Virus record (IMG/VR): IMGVR_UViG_3300042922_000181
Span: 1-24,460 of that record
DNA: 24,460 bases
Reading direction: 5' to 3' (one strand)
From: a virus
In this document: piece by piece, positions 1 through 5,778 of the stretch
Layout: each line of letters starts with the position of its first letter
Position numbering within the stretch: the stretch's first letter is position 1
Program-made: the position numbers and the translations under genes
Notes under the pieces: model-generated
Told to the model about the DNA's origin: nothing
Database searches by the model: none
The model's input: the letters and a program-made list of their open reading frames with translations, nothing else

Positions 1-111
1 ACGGTCGTCGGCCTCCGTTGCGTTCACGACGACGGTCACGACTACGACCACCTGTACATGGTGCGCTGGTCAGATCCTGAACCGGCTGAACGGGGGGCGG
101 GTCATGAGTGA
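1..111 (+). CDS. C-terminal part of a small hypothetical protein (cut by window start)
   Basis: Frame 1 is open from the first base to a TGA at 109-111 and gives 36 residues. The fragment is rich in Asp and His and contains the stretch LYMVRW followed by an acidic tail. The same V-R-W core after aromatic or beta-forming residues occurs in the small proteins at 716 and 10991, so these may share a small beta fold; that is only a resemblance of a few residues. Its last 8 bases overlap the start of the next gene, as in the rest of this operon. No function is recognised. Confidence 0.6.
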   Translation, partial: TVVGLRCVHDDGHDYDHLYMVRWSDPEPAERGAGHE

Positions 112-229
112 TCGTGAGTTGGCTTTCGAACAGTACACGTCAACCCTCGAACCGTTGACGGAACTGGAACGTGAACTAGTCCAGACGGTGTTCTGTGCCG
201 GGTGGGACGCATCAAAGGGGATGACATGA
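104..229 (+). CDS. 41-aa hypothetical protein
   Basis: A 41-residue reading frame starts at ATG 104 behind a G-rich stretch (91-101) that can act as a ribosome binding site, and ends in an ATGA overlap with the next gene at 226. The protein begins MSDRELAFEQY and looks mostly helical, with alternating acidic and hydrophobic residues. It overlaps the end of the preceding frame by 8 bases. Position and coupling support a real gene. No family is recognised. Confidence 0.6.
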   Translation: MSDRELAFEQYTSTLEPLTELERELVQTVFCAGWDASKGMT

Positions 230-456
230 ACCTCGAAGAGTTGAAGGCGCGCGATATTCGCCGGATGTCGCTCGCCGAGTTGCAGGAGTTCGCTGAACTT
301 CTCGAGGCAGCGGCGGGGGAAGTCCGAGGGGCCATCAAGTACGAGCGGACCTCCGCGCGGCACCCTGTCGCGCTCAAGCATGAAGAGTTTGCGGAGGCCC
401 GGCTGGACGCGGCCATTCTCTATTTCGCGTCCGTACGAGCGCGGGGGATGTCATGA
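226..456 (+). CDS. 76-aa helical hypothetical protein
   Basis: Start chosen at ATG 226, which overlaps the previous stop (ATGA), rather than the in-frame start at 202 that would lie inside the upstream gene. The protein (MNLEELKARD...) is almost all predicted helix, with leucine and alanine repeats suggesting a small helical hairpin or short coiled coil over residues 1-40. No cysteines, membrane segment or catalytic motif. It ends in another ATGA overlap with the gene at 453, so it is translationally coupled on both sides. Function unknown. Confidence 0.75.
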   Translation: MNLEELKARDIRRMSLAELQEFAELLEAAAGEVRGAIKYERTSARHPVALKHEEFAEARLDAAILYFASVRARGMS

Positions 457-719
457 ACTCACGAGACGAAGCCCGTGCAGCACTCGCGGATTGGGACGTC
501 CAACGGCATCTCTACCCGAAGACTGCCGGGGACCGGCTCGAGGCGGCGCTCCGCGCCCTGCTCGATGAGCCGGTCCCCGCCGACGAACGCGAAGCACTCG
601 GCGATCAGATCCTCGAGTACCTCGACATGAACTGGTCGATGGCCCTTGACGATGTCGACCGGCATGTACTCGCGGCTGGCCTGTCCGAGCACATCGAGGC
701 TGCGGAGGCGGTGAGATGA
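453..719 (+). CDS. 88-aa hypothetical protein sharing a module with the gene at 4620
   Basis: Starts MNSRDEARAAL and is acidic and helical. Residues 34-47 read RALLDEPVPADERE, and the 44 bases encoding them (550-593) recur exactly at 4711-4754 inside another small gene, whose N-terminus (MNTRDEVRARI) is also alike. The two are therefore mosaic paralogues: similar start, identical central module, different C-termini. The C-terminal half here (LEYLDMNWSMALDDVDRH) is amphipathic helix. Coupled by ATGA overlaps to both neighbours. No known family recognised. Confidence 0.8.
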   Translation: MNSRDEARAALADWDVQRHLYPKTAGDRLEAALRALLDEPVPADEREALGDQILEYLDMNWSMALDDVDRHVLAAGLSEHIEAAEAVR

Positions 720-958
720 ACGCCGGCACTCTGCATGTGGGGGATCAGGTCATCTTCCACGACGACGTAGGGGAACTCCCCGCCACCTACATCGGCCACG
801 ACGCCCATGGGGTGGTTGTGGAGATTTACGGGGTCCCGTACACGGTCAGGTGGGAGTCCCGTCACATGTGGATCAGTACCCGTGCAACGGGGGAGGCGTA
901 CACGTTTACGGATCCTGAGGACCCGGTGTTGGAGACGCTACCCCCAGACCGCGAATAA
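716..958 (+). CDS. 80-aa hypothetical beta-rich protein
   Basis: Starts at ATG 716 inside the preceding stop (ATGA). The sequence has several short beta-type stretches (GDQVIFHDDV, HGVVVEIYGV, PYTVRWESR) separated by glycines, as in small SH3-like or Tudor-like barrels. That fold is a guess from the pattern. The VRW core resembles the proteins at 1-111 and 10991. It is the last gene of the first operon: after the TAA at 956-958 about 500 bases carry no convincing gene but several hairpins. Confidence 0.75.
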   Translation: MNAGTLHVGDQVIFHDDVGELPATYIGHDAHGVVVEIYGVPYTVRWESRHMWISTRATGEAYTFTDPEDPVLETLPPDRE

Positions 959-960
959 CA

Positions 961-1018
961 GCTTTATCCAAATCCAATAAAGCGACCTAAAGCCACTAAC
1001 CCCGTCATGGGGCTGGCT
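961..1018 (+). terminator. Two hairpins after the first operon
   Basis: Three bases after the stop codon a perfect 7-bp inverted repeat (GCTTTAT 961-967, ATAAAGC 977-983) is followed by a bulged hairpin (AGCC and CCCC at 991-1003 pairing with GGGG and GGCT at 1009-1018). There is no T-run, so this is not a textbook intrinsic terminator. It may be a transcription end, an RNA 3'-end stabiliser or an operator. Confidence 0.4.
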
Positions 1019-1020
1019 AC

Positions 1021-1326
1021 AGCATTGCCTCCGGACAGCCGGACGACCGTTCACGACGGGTCAATGCACGCAACAACTACATAGCCGTCCTGCGGATGCA
1101 GGGCAATACCGATAGACCACCGCACCCCATAGAGGGTGAGGAACCAAGGGTCTTGGGCTCTCCGATCCCCGCTCAGGGGCCGGTCAGGAGTAGGGCGGCG
1201 ATAAATAGACCATCTGTCTACGGGCGCTCGCTGGTGAGATGCGGCGCTGTTGAGGTGGGGGTTCTTGTCGAAGGGAACCAACAACTTCCAGGAGTGCCTA
1301 CAGGGCGCCCCTGATACATCGCGATT
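1021..1326 (+). other. Non-coding, hairpin-rich stretch upstream of the HNH unit
   Basis: No convincing gene lies here. Frames are open on both strands, but the candidates lack start signals and their predicted proteins look like shadow translations. The stretch contains short hairpins in series: CCAAG/CTTGG at 1144-1156, CCCC/GGGG extended by CCG/CGG at 1162-1183, TAGAC/GTCTA at 1206-1220, GGTTC/GAACC at 1260-1279 and CAGGG/CCCTG at 1301-1313. Together with 1327-1467 this could be one long structured RNA leading into the HNH gene. Folding was judged by eye only. Confidence 0.45.
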
Positions 1327-1363
1327 GATGGAGTGCGGAACGGGCGCGAGCCCCGGCATTGAA
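1327..1363 (+). repeat. 37-nt repeat, copy 1, with GCGA tetraloop hairpin
   Basis: The unit holds a GGGC/GCCC stem (1342-1345, 1350-1353) closed by GCGA, a GNRA tetraloop, with possible outer pairing TGC/GCA (1334-1336, 1356-1358). It matches copy 2 at 35 of 37 positions, and both differences are inside the tetraloop. Confidence 0.85.
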
Positions 1364-1377
1364 GGTCGCGTGACGCC

Positions 1378-1414
1378 GATGGAGTGCGGAACGGGCGGAA
1401 GCCCCGGCATTGAA
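1378..1414 (+). repeat. 37-nt repeat, copy 2, with GGAA tetraloop hairpin
   Basis: Same unit as 1327-1363, starting 51 bases later. The loop at 1397-1400 is GGAA instead of GCGA, again a GNRA tetraloop. Change confined to the loop while keeping the GNRA rule is what selection on RNA structure would leave. Confidence 0.85.
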
Positions 1415-1424
1415 CGCGTCGGTA

Positions 1425-1465
1425 GCTCGGATGGTCGTAGCGGTGGTTCGACTCCACCGCCGAGC
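1425..1465 (+). ncRNA. tRNA-like hairpin (T-arm plus acceptor-like stem)
   Basis: A 7-bp stem (1440-1446 with 1454-1460) closes the loop TTCGACT, which fits the canonical tRNA T-loop. It is followed directly by CGAGC, which pairs with GCTCG at 1425-1429, so acceptor-like and T stems stack with a 10-base linker in place of D and anticodon arms. A complete tRNA cannot be folded. It ends two bases before the HNH start codon, where a ribosome binding site would normally be. It could be a tRNA remnant, an attachment-site core or part of a leader RNA. Confidence 0.5.
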
Positions 1466-1467
1466 AC

Positions 1468-1938
1468 ATGGAAGAAGAGATTTGGCTACCGCTTCCCGCG
1501 GCTCCTGACAAATACGAAGTGTCATCCCTGGGCCGAGCGCGCCGGTCGGCACCCGGTCCGCGTACTTACGTCGGCCGGCCGCTCACAGCCGCGCGGAACT
1601 CACGGACCGGATACCTCATGCTGTATCCCTTCGTGGACGGCAAGGTGAAGGCGGTGTCGCTTCATCGTCAGGTCTGCATCGCTTTCCACGGCGACCCCGC
1701 GCCTGGCCAGGTGGCGCGACATCTGGACGACGTGTCCGCCAATAACCGCGCCGACAACCTGGCGTGGGGAACCCGGGCCGAGAATGCTGCCGACGCACGC
1801 CGAAACGGCATTGGACGCCCTACAGTGCGCGCTCGCACCCACTGCAAGCAGGGTCACCCGTGGACTGAAGAAAACACGGGGCGCACCGGAAGCGGATACC
1901 GGCGTTGTCGAGCCTGCACGCGTGTGACTCACAACTGA
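1468..1938 (+). CDS. NUMOD4-HNH homing endonuclease
   Basis: A 156-aa protein with three parts. Residues 1-45 match NUMOD4, a DNA-binding module of homing endonucleases (IWLPLP, then YEVSSLGRARR). Residues 62-112 form an HNH_3 domain with LHR at 65-67, RHLDD around 84-88, NN at 92-93 and DNLAWGT at 96-102. Residues 126-150 form a zinc ribbon (C126, H130, C147, C150). It should cut DNA at a specific site and favour spread of its own gene. The ATG at 1468 is chosen because NUMOD4 begins there. No Shine-Dalgarno is visible; instead the T-arm-like hairpin ends just upstream. A strong hairpin follows, so the gene looks like an independent unit. Confidence 0.9.
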   Translation: MEEEIWLPLPAAPDKYEVSSLGRARRSAPGPRTYVGRPLTAARNSRTGYLMLYPFVDGKVKAVSLHRQVCIAFHGDPAPGQVARHLDDVSANNRADNLAWGTRAENAADARRNGIGRPTVRARTHCKQGHPWTEENTGRTGSGYRRCRACTRVTHN

Positions 1939-1953
1939 ACAACCCCACCCCTA

Positions 1954-1992
1954 GAGGGCCGGTCATCTCACTCTCCCCGATGACCGGCCCTC
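1954..1992 (+). terminator. 13-bp perfect inverted repeat after the HNH gene
   Basis: Thirteen paired bases (1954-1966 with 1980-1992) enclose a 13-base loop, the longest perfect stem in the window. It sits 15 bases after the HNH stop and just before the next gene's ribosome binding site. The tail has CCCTTTC rather than a pure T-run. It is probably a terminator that closes the HNH unit. Confidence 0.7.
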
Positions 1993-2020
1993 ACCCTTTC
2001 AAAATCTTGGAGGAACCGAA

Positions 2021-2236
2021 ATGGCATTCCCGCAACTCACTCTCACGGACGGTGCTTCGACCATCACGGGCGAACTCGTCCTCGAATCGACACTCGCATG
2101 GCAGGTTGCTGTGGGCGGCAGGGTCGGCGTCTACAACAAGGCGGATTGGGCGCCAGTGGACGAGGGCCGCTCAGCGAAGTGGCGTCAGGCTGCCGACGAC
2201 CTCGCGGACATCATCCGCGGCCTCCGCAAGCCGTAA
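2021..2236 (+). CDS. 71-aa hypothetical protein
   Basis: Starts at ATG 2021 behind a clear GGAGG (2010-2014). The N-terminal half is beta-like (ASTITGELVLESTLAWQVAV) and the C-terminal half is a helix (KWRQAADDLADIIRGL). Trp pairs with small residues in a way that suggests a small soluble domain, but no family is recognised. It is the first gene after the HNH unit, so its transcription must come from a new promoter or from read-through past the hairpin at 1954. Confidence 0.75.
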   Translation: MAFPQLTLTDGASTITGELVLESTLAWQVAVGGRVGVYNKADWAPVDEGRSAKWRQAADDLADIIRGLRKP

Positions 2237-2257
2237 CACCCATGTCGGAGGTCAACG

Positions 2258-2401
2258 GTGACTGTCGATGATCCGGTGTACGCGCATATACGCCGCCAAC
2301 TACACCTTGTTGTCGCGTTGACGGTCCGTGACGCGCTACTCGTAATGCTCATAACCCACGCGGTAGTGACCGTGCTGTTCTCACCCAGGAGGAACCGATG
2401 A
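2258..2401 (+). CDS. 47-aa small membrane protein
   Basis: A 47-residue frame starts at GTG 2258, seven bases after GGAGG (2246-2250), and its TGA overlaps the ATG of the next gene. Residues 15-42 are strongly hydrophobic (LHLVVALTVRDALLVMLITH...), long enough for one transmembrane helix, with an Arg-Arg-rich C-terminus. A single-span inner-membrane protein is the likely reading. Role unknown. The good ribosome binding site and the overlap support a real gene despite its size. Confidence 0.7.
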   Translation: MTVDDPVYAHIRRQLHLVVALTVRDALLVMLITHAVVTVLFSPRRNR

Positions 2402-2595
2402 TGTTCGACGGGTTAGTCGCAATCTTCAGCATGTACCACGGCCTCACCTCTGAAGAGGCCGACCGTGTATTCGTCGAGTTCGAGAAGCAGCCCGTCGCGA
2501 CCTCGCCGTCGCATTTTTTCGAGACGTTTCTTCTCGCCGCGGCTGAGGCCGGCGTCCAAGTGCGGACGGCGACAAAGGGATGGGACTGGCAGTGA
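2398..2595 (+). CDS. 65-aa hypothetical protein
   Basis: Starts at the tandem ATGs at 2398, seven bases after AGGAGG (2388-2392 core). The protein (MMFDGLVAIFSMYHG) has an amphipathic N-terminus, an acidic centre (SEEADRVFVEFEK) and a helical C-terminus ending KGWDWQ. No zinc site or catalytic motif. Overlaps the previous gene by four bases and the next by a GTGA at 2592. No family recognised. Confidence 0.75.
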   Translation: MMFDGLVAIFSMYHGLTSEEADRVFVEFEKQPVATSPSHFFETFLLAAAEAGVQVRTATKGWDWQ

Positions 2596-2768
2596 GCACT
2601 GATCCTGTGGTGGTTGAAGCCGCCCACACGTACACGAACCTTCCCGCCAACTACGGGGAAGACGCCAACCTGATCCGCATTTGTGAAACCGACGCGTTCA
2701 TTGCCGGGGTTGCGTGGCTGGTTGGGCACCCGGACGAGTACCAAAGACTACGGAAAGACTGGCCATGA
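2592..2768 (+). CDS. 58-aa hypothetical protein
   Basis: Start placed at GTG 2592, which overlaps the preceding TGA (GTGA), the junction used throughout this operon. An in-frame ATG at 2580 would add four residues and is possible. The protein (VSTDPVVVEAAHTYTN) ends in a short helical segment with Trp-Leu-Val and a basic tail. Its stop overlaps the exonuclease start (ATGA at 2765), so it is coupled to that gene. No family recognised. Confidence 0.7.
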   Translation: MSTDPVVVEAAHTYTNLPANYGEDANLIRICETDAFIAGVAWLVGHPDEYQRLRKDWP

Positions 2769-3616
2769 TCCAGTACGACATCAGCGACCAGGATTACCAT
2801 TCGCGCTCCGAGCTCTCGAGCACCGGGGCGCGACTTCTTCTCCCCGAGTTCGGTGGGTCGCCGGCCAAGTTCAAGTACCGGCAGGGACGCGAGTTCAACA
2901 GCGCATCCTTCGACCTCGGGAAAGCCGTTCACGCGGAAGTGCTCGGGGTTGGTGCGCAGGCTGTCGCATACCCGGAAGACGTCCTCGCGTCGAACGGTGC
3001 CGCATCAACGAAGTCTGCGAAGGAATGGGCTGACTCGGTGCGGTTCGAGGGGAAGATCCCCATGAAAGCCGCCGACCTGCGACCCATTCAGGGGATGGCG
3101 CAGGCCGTCCTCAAGCACCCCACCGCACGCCCGCTGTTTGAGGTGTGCGCGCTACGTGAGGTTTCAGTGTTCTCCACCGTCGATGGTGTCCCGTCGCGGG
3201 CGCGGTTCGACGCACTGTCGGAGGAGACGCCTAAGGGCATCTACTCGGTGGACCTCAAGACGGCCGACGACGCGACGAAGGCCGGGTTTGAACGGTCAGT
3301 CGCGAAGTGGGGTTACGACGTTCAGGAGTCCTGGTACGAGGACGTGTACGAGGCGTCGACCGGGAACCCTATCAACGAGTTCTTCTTCTGCGCCGTCGAG
3401 AAGACCGCGCCCTATGAGGTCGCAGTGTTCCAGCTTCCGGAGATCTGGCGGCTGATGGGCAAGCGGAAGGCCGAGGAGGCGCGCCGCATCTTCAGTGAGT
3501 GCGAGGCATCAGGTCTTTGGCCCGGCTACGACCCCACGATCCAGATCCTCGACCCGCCCACGTGGGTCGTGTTCGAACACGAAACCCGCTACGAGAGCCA
3601 GGAGATCCAGGTCTGA
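2765..3616 (+). CDS. Exo VIII/RecE-like PD-(D/E)XK exonuclease
   Basis: A 283-aa protein that fits the phage exodeoxyribonuclease VIII-like group (PDDEXK_7/DUF3799 type). Visible motifs are FDLGKAVHAEVL at 49-60 (conserved His56), SRARFDAL at 144-151 (Asp149), IYSVDLKTAD at 159-168 (Asp163-x-Lys165, the metal-binding core) and QESWYEDVY at 187-195 (the QxxxY helix). Such enzymes resect double-stranded ends to single strands for annealing-type recombination. The start is ATG 2765 in an ATGA overlap; an in-frame ATG at 2714 lies inside the upstream gene. The gene at 3920 is a plausible partner. Confidence 0.87.
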   Translation: MIQYDISDQDYHSRSELSSTGARLLLPEFGGSPAKFKYRQGREFNSASFDLGKAVHAEVLGVGAQAVAYPEDVLASNGAASTKSAKEWADSVRFEGKIPMKAADLRPIQGMAQAVLKHPTARPLFEVCALREVSVFSTVDGVPSRARFDALSEETPKGIYSVDLKTADDATKAGFERSVAKWGYDVQESWYEDVYEASTGNPINEFFFCAVEKTAPYEVAVFQLPEIWRLMGKRKAEEARRIFSECEASGLWPGYDPTIQILDPPTWVVFEHETRYESQEIQV

Positions 3617-3942
3617 TGGACGACAACACTACGGAGATCACGATCTCCATCCCGGTCAAGCAGGCGACACAGGTTCATGTCGAGCACTTGCAGGCGACGC
3701 TCACGAAACGGAACGAGCAGATCGAGCGTCTCACTGAACGGGTTGCTGAGGCTGAGGCCGGTGAGCCGAATCGGCGGGCTCTCGACGCAGCGTACAAGCG
3801 AGGGTGGCAGGACGCAGCACACCACCTGATGAACGCGACGGCCGACGCAGCCCGGGAACTCGGGAAGGTGCGCCGGGACGCGTGGAACCTGTACCTGAAA
3901 AGTGAAGGTAGGGACTTCAGTGGACATTACGAAAACGGTTGA
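3616..3942 (+). CDS. 108-aa coiled-coil hypothetical protein
   Basis: Starts at ATG 3616, sharing one base with the exonuclease stop (TGATG). After a short beta segment (TEITISIPV), residues 20-50 have a heptad-like pattern rich in Glu, Arg and Leu (LQATLTKRNEQIERLTERV), typical of a coiled coil. The second half is helical, with KRGWQDAAHHL and aromatic residues near the end. Likely dimeric. Its place between exonuclease and partner gene suggests a role in the same process, but this is context only. Confidence 0.8.
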   Translation: MDDNTTEITISIPVKQATQVHVEHLQATLTKRNEQIERLTERVAEAEAGEPNRRALDAAYKRGWQDAAHHLMNATADAARELGKVRRDAWNLYLKSEGRDFSGHYENG

Positions 3943-4468
3943 GCCTCGGTCTGACCAGCTCAACTACGACGACGTGGCCGCGCGTGACCTGACTATCACG
4001 GTTACGGAGGTGAAGCAGGGTCCGCCGGATCAGCCGGTGGAGCTGCACAACGCCGAGTATCCGGGGCGCCCGTACAAGCCGGGGAAGTCGATGCGGCGGG
4101 TACTGATCGCCGCGTGGGATACGGAGGCGTCCGCGTATGTTGGCCGGCGCATCACCCTTTACGGTGACCCGACGATCCGCTTCGGCAAGGACGCTGTGGG
4201 AGGCATACGCATTCGCGCCCTCTCCCACATCACCGAGCCCCTGACCGTCGCTCTCACGGTCACCCGCGGCAAGAGAGCGCCGTTCACCGTCCAGCCTCTC
4301 CCGGGCGACCCTGAAGGGCTCACAGCGGCGCTGAACAACATCGCCAAAGCCGAATCCATCCCCGCCCTCAAGGCCGCGTGGGATCTCGCTGGGAAACGTG
4401 GCGTCCAGTCACACCCTGACGTGATCGCCGCGAAAGACAAGCGCAAGACGGAACTGGAGCAGCCATGA
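3920..4468 (+). CDS. Conserved phage protein, possible ssDNA-binding recombination partner
   Basis: Start chosen at GTG 3920, which has AGGTAGGGA at 3906-3914; an in-frame ATG at 3902 is possible. The 182-aa protein has a beta-rich N-terminal 125 residues (DLTITVTEV, RRVLIAAWD, RITLYGDPTIRFG, IRIRALSHI, LTVALTV), consistent with an OB-like DNA-binding fold, and a helical C-terminus. It follows an Exo VIII-like gene, where phages usually encode a single-strand annealing protein. No RecT, Erf or Sak signature could be confirmed by eye, so that role is inference. Confidence 0.75.
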   Translation: MDITKTVEPRSDQLNYDDVAARDLTITVTEVKQGPPDQPVELHNAEYPGRPYKPGKSMRRVLIAAWDTEASAYVGRRITLYGDPTIRFGKDAVGGIRIRALSHITEPLTVALTVTRGKRAPFTVQPLPGDPEGLTAALNNIAKAESIPALKAAWDLAGKRGVQSHPDVIAAKDKRKTELEQP

Positions 4469-4623
4469 AAACGAAGGTGTGGTCCGCGTTCAACCAGTGG
4501 GTTGCCCTGGTCCCTGGTGACGCCCCCAGATGGTTCCCCACATGGGCTGAGGCTTATGCGTTTGCGTATACGGCCACACGGGTACGCAACGTACTCACAG
4601 ACGTATTCGGAGGGCTCGAATGA
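4465..4623 (+). CDS. 52-aa hypothetical protein
   Basis: A short gene between two ATGA overlaps (4465 and 4620). The protein is rich in aromatic residues (VWSAFNQWVAL, PRWFPTWAEAYAFAY), with four Trp in 52 residues, suggesting a compact domain or peptide-binding surface. The Trp-then-helix layout recalls small phage proteins that adapt other proteins, but no family is recognised. The double coupling is the main evidence for coding. Confidence 0.65.
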   Translation: MKTKVWSAFNQWVALVPGDAPRWFPTWAEAYAFAYTATRVRNVLTDVFGGLE

Positions 4624-4892
4624 ACACCCGCGATGAAGTGCGCGCGCGGATTCTGGCGAAACTTGACCGCATCCCCGACTCCGACGCAGTGACGATCGAC
4701 AAGGCAGACATCCGCGCCCTGCTCGATGAGCCGGTCCCCGCCGACGAACGCGAATGGGAGTACGCCTGCGACAACGGCGAGTATCGGCGCTTCACTGACG
4801 AGGACGGCGCACGCCACTGGGCTGACCGGGGGTACACCGTCAGGCGGCGCAGGAAGCCATCGCCCGCCGGTCCGTGGGAGCCGGTGTTATGA
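4620..4892 (+). CDS. 90-aa hypothetical protein sharing a module with the gene at 453
   Basis: Begins MNTRDEVRARI, like the protein at 453, and contains the same RALLDEPVPADERE segment, encoded by an exact 44-base match (4711-4754 and 550-593). The C-terminal half differs: it is beta-like and basic (EYRRFTDEDGARHWADRG then RRRRK) and may bind nucleic acid. The acidic LLDEPVPADERE piece looks like a portable linker or docking segment. ATGA overlaps on both sides. Function unknown. Confidence 0.8.
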   Translation: MNTRDEVRARILAKLDRIPDSDAVTIDKADIRALLDEPVPADEREWEYACDNGEYRRFTDEDGARHWADRGYTVRRRRKPSPAGPWEPVL

Positions 4893-5158
4893 CTTCTGTT
4901 CTTGATAAGCCCACCGTGGACACCACCACCCTCAACGAAACCTGGCTCGAGGATGAACCCGGATGCCAGATCAAGCACCTGAACCCGGCAAACTGCACCC
5001 AGGAAGTCACCAACCGGATCCTCTGCGGGTGCCGGGGACGCAGCTTCCTCATGTGCGCGTGCGCCGCACGAAACAAGCAGGCCGAGATCGACTCCGGGAA
5101 CAAATGCGCTGGCTGCAAACGGGCCGCGGGTGACTGCTGGACGGTGCTACCCGCATGA
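4889..5158 (+). CDS. 89-aa cysteine-rich zinc-binding protein
   Basis: Starts at ATG 4889 in an ATGA overlap rather than at the upstream in-frame ATG 4874. It has nine cysteines: one in EDEPGCQ, one in NPANCT, four in the core (LCGCRGRSFLMCACA) and three at the end (KCAGCKRAAGDCW). Two treble-clef or ribbon zinc sites are plausible. The gene overlaps the HNH gene at 5155. A DNA- or protein-binding adaptor is possible; no family recognised. Confidence 0.78.
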   Translation: MTSVLDKPTVDTTTLNETWLEDEPGCQIKHLNPANCTQEVTNRILCGCRGRSFLMCACAARNKQAEIDSGNKCAGCKRAAGDCWTVLPA

Positions 5159-5553
5159 ATAAGCGAAGAGGGTCACCGAACCCGTCACCCGCCGACAAGA
5201 AGGCTGTTATCGAAAGAGATAACAGCCTTTGTGTTCTCAACCTCGAGAACTGCCAGGGCACCGCGGTAATCACCGACCACCGGGCGAACCGGCAAGCCGG
5301 CGGATCACGCCTCCTCAACGACCCATGCGTACTCGTCGGCGCGTGCGTGCGCTGCAACGGCCGCAAAGAGGACTCCACGGGCCAGGAGAGGGAAGAACTG
5401 ATCCGGCGTGGCCTGATCGTCCTCCCCGCCTCCACGCACGAGAAGACGCTGGCACGCTGCAAGGTCACGCCTGTCGAGTACCCGGACGGTGAGAAGTACA
5501 TCCTCGCCGACGCCCACACCCGGATCCCCTACGAGGACTGGGTTCCGTTCTAG
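5155..5553 (+). CDS. HNH endonuclease
   Basis: A 132-aa protein with an HNH core at residues 26-72: C26, C33, ITDHRANRQAGG (Asp41-His42), Asn55 in LLNDPC, and CVRCNGRKE (C64, C67, Asn68). The paired cysteines frame the beta-beta-alpha metal site. Unlike the other HNH genes it has no private leader: it starts in an ATGA overlap and lies within the operon, so it may be a working phage gene rather than a mobile element. A perfect 12-bp hairpin lies near its 5' end (5200-5229). Confidence 0.82.
   Translation: MNKRRGSPNPSPADKKAVIERDNSLCVLNLENCQGTAVITDHRANRQAGGSRLLNDPCVLVGACVRCNGRKEDSTGQEREELIRRGLIVLPASTHEKTLARCKVTPVEYPDGEKYILADAHTRIPYEDWVPF
5200..5229 (+). repeat. 12-bp perfect inverted repeat inside the HNH gene
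   Basis: Bases 5200-5211 pair fully with 5218-5229 across a 6-base loop, followed by TTGTGTTCT. It lies at codons 16-25 of the HNH gene. It resembles an intrinsic terminator or attenuator, or a palindromic protein site. Confidence 0.7.
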
Positions 5554-5565
5554 GAGGTGAATCCG

Positions 5566-5778
5566 ATGCCCGATGCTTCTGCGGAACTCGCGTTACTTGC
5601 CGTCATCGAATCCCAACTCCGATCCAAACACGGGCCGATCTTTAAGAACGCCGTCCACGTCGCATACGCACGGTTCGGCCTCGAGGTGGACCGGATCGCG
5701 GAGATAGCGGGCCTCCCCCTGTTCACCGTGCAACGCGCGTTACTCGGGGAAGCCACCAAACGAACCGGAGACGAATGA
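5566..5778 (+). CDS. 70-aa mini helix-turn-helix protein
   Basis: ATG 5566 is preferred because GGAGG (5553-5557) sits eight bases upstream; the in-frame GTG at 5557 overlaps that site. Residues 43-64 (LEVDRIAEIAGLPLFTVQRAL) match a helix-turn-helix: first helix, AGLP turn, recognition helix. The protein at 6043 has the same layout and spacing, so the two are probably related DNA-binding proteins. Its stop overlaps the next start (ATGATG). Confidence 0.78.
   Translation: MPDASAELALLAVIESQLRSKHGPIFKNAVHVAYARFGLEVDRIAEIAGLPLFTVQRALLGEATKRTGDE

Noticed and set aside
1327-1414. CRISPR array
   Set aside because: Only two repeats with a 14-base spacer and internal hairpins; no third copy and no cas genes.
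1051-1467. Minus-strand 138-aa open frame across the hairpin-rich region
   Set aside because: No start signal, opposite to all other genes, and its protein mirrors repeat and hairpin sequence, so it is most likely a shadow frame.
1396-1467. A complete tRNA ending at 1466
   Set aside because: T arm and 3' acceptor strand are present, but no matching 5' acceptor strand at tRNA distance and no anticodon arm can be found.
1140-1467. Group I intron around the first HNH gene
   Set aside because: No P, Q, R or S core elements could be seen by eye, and no interrupted gene is evident on the two sides.
1250-1648. Plus-strand 132-aa open frame through the GNRA repeats and T-arm hairpin
   Set aside because: It overlaps the NUMOD4-HNH gene in another frame, and its sequence (GGSTPPPST) is typical of translated tRNA-like DNA.
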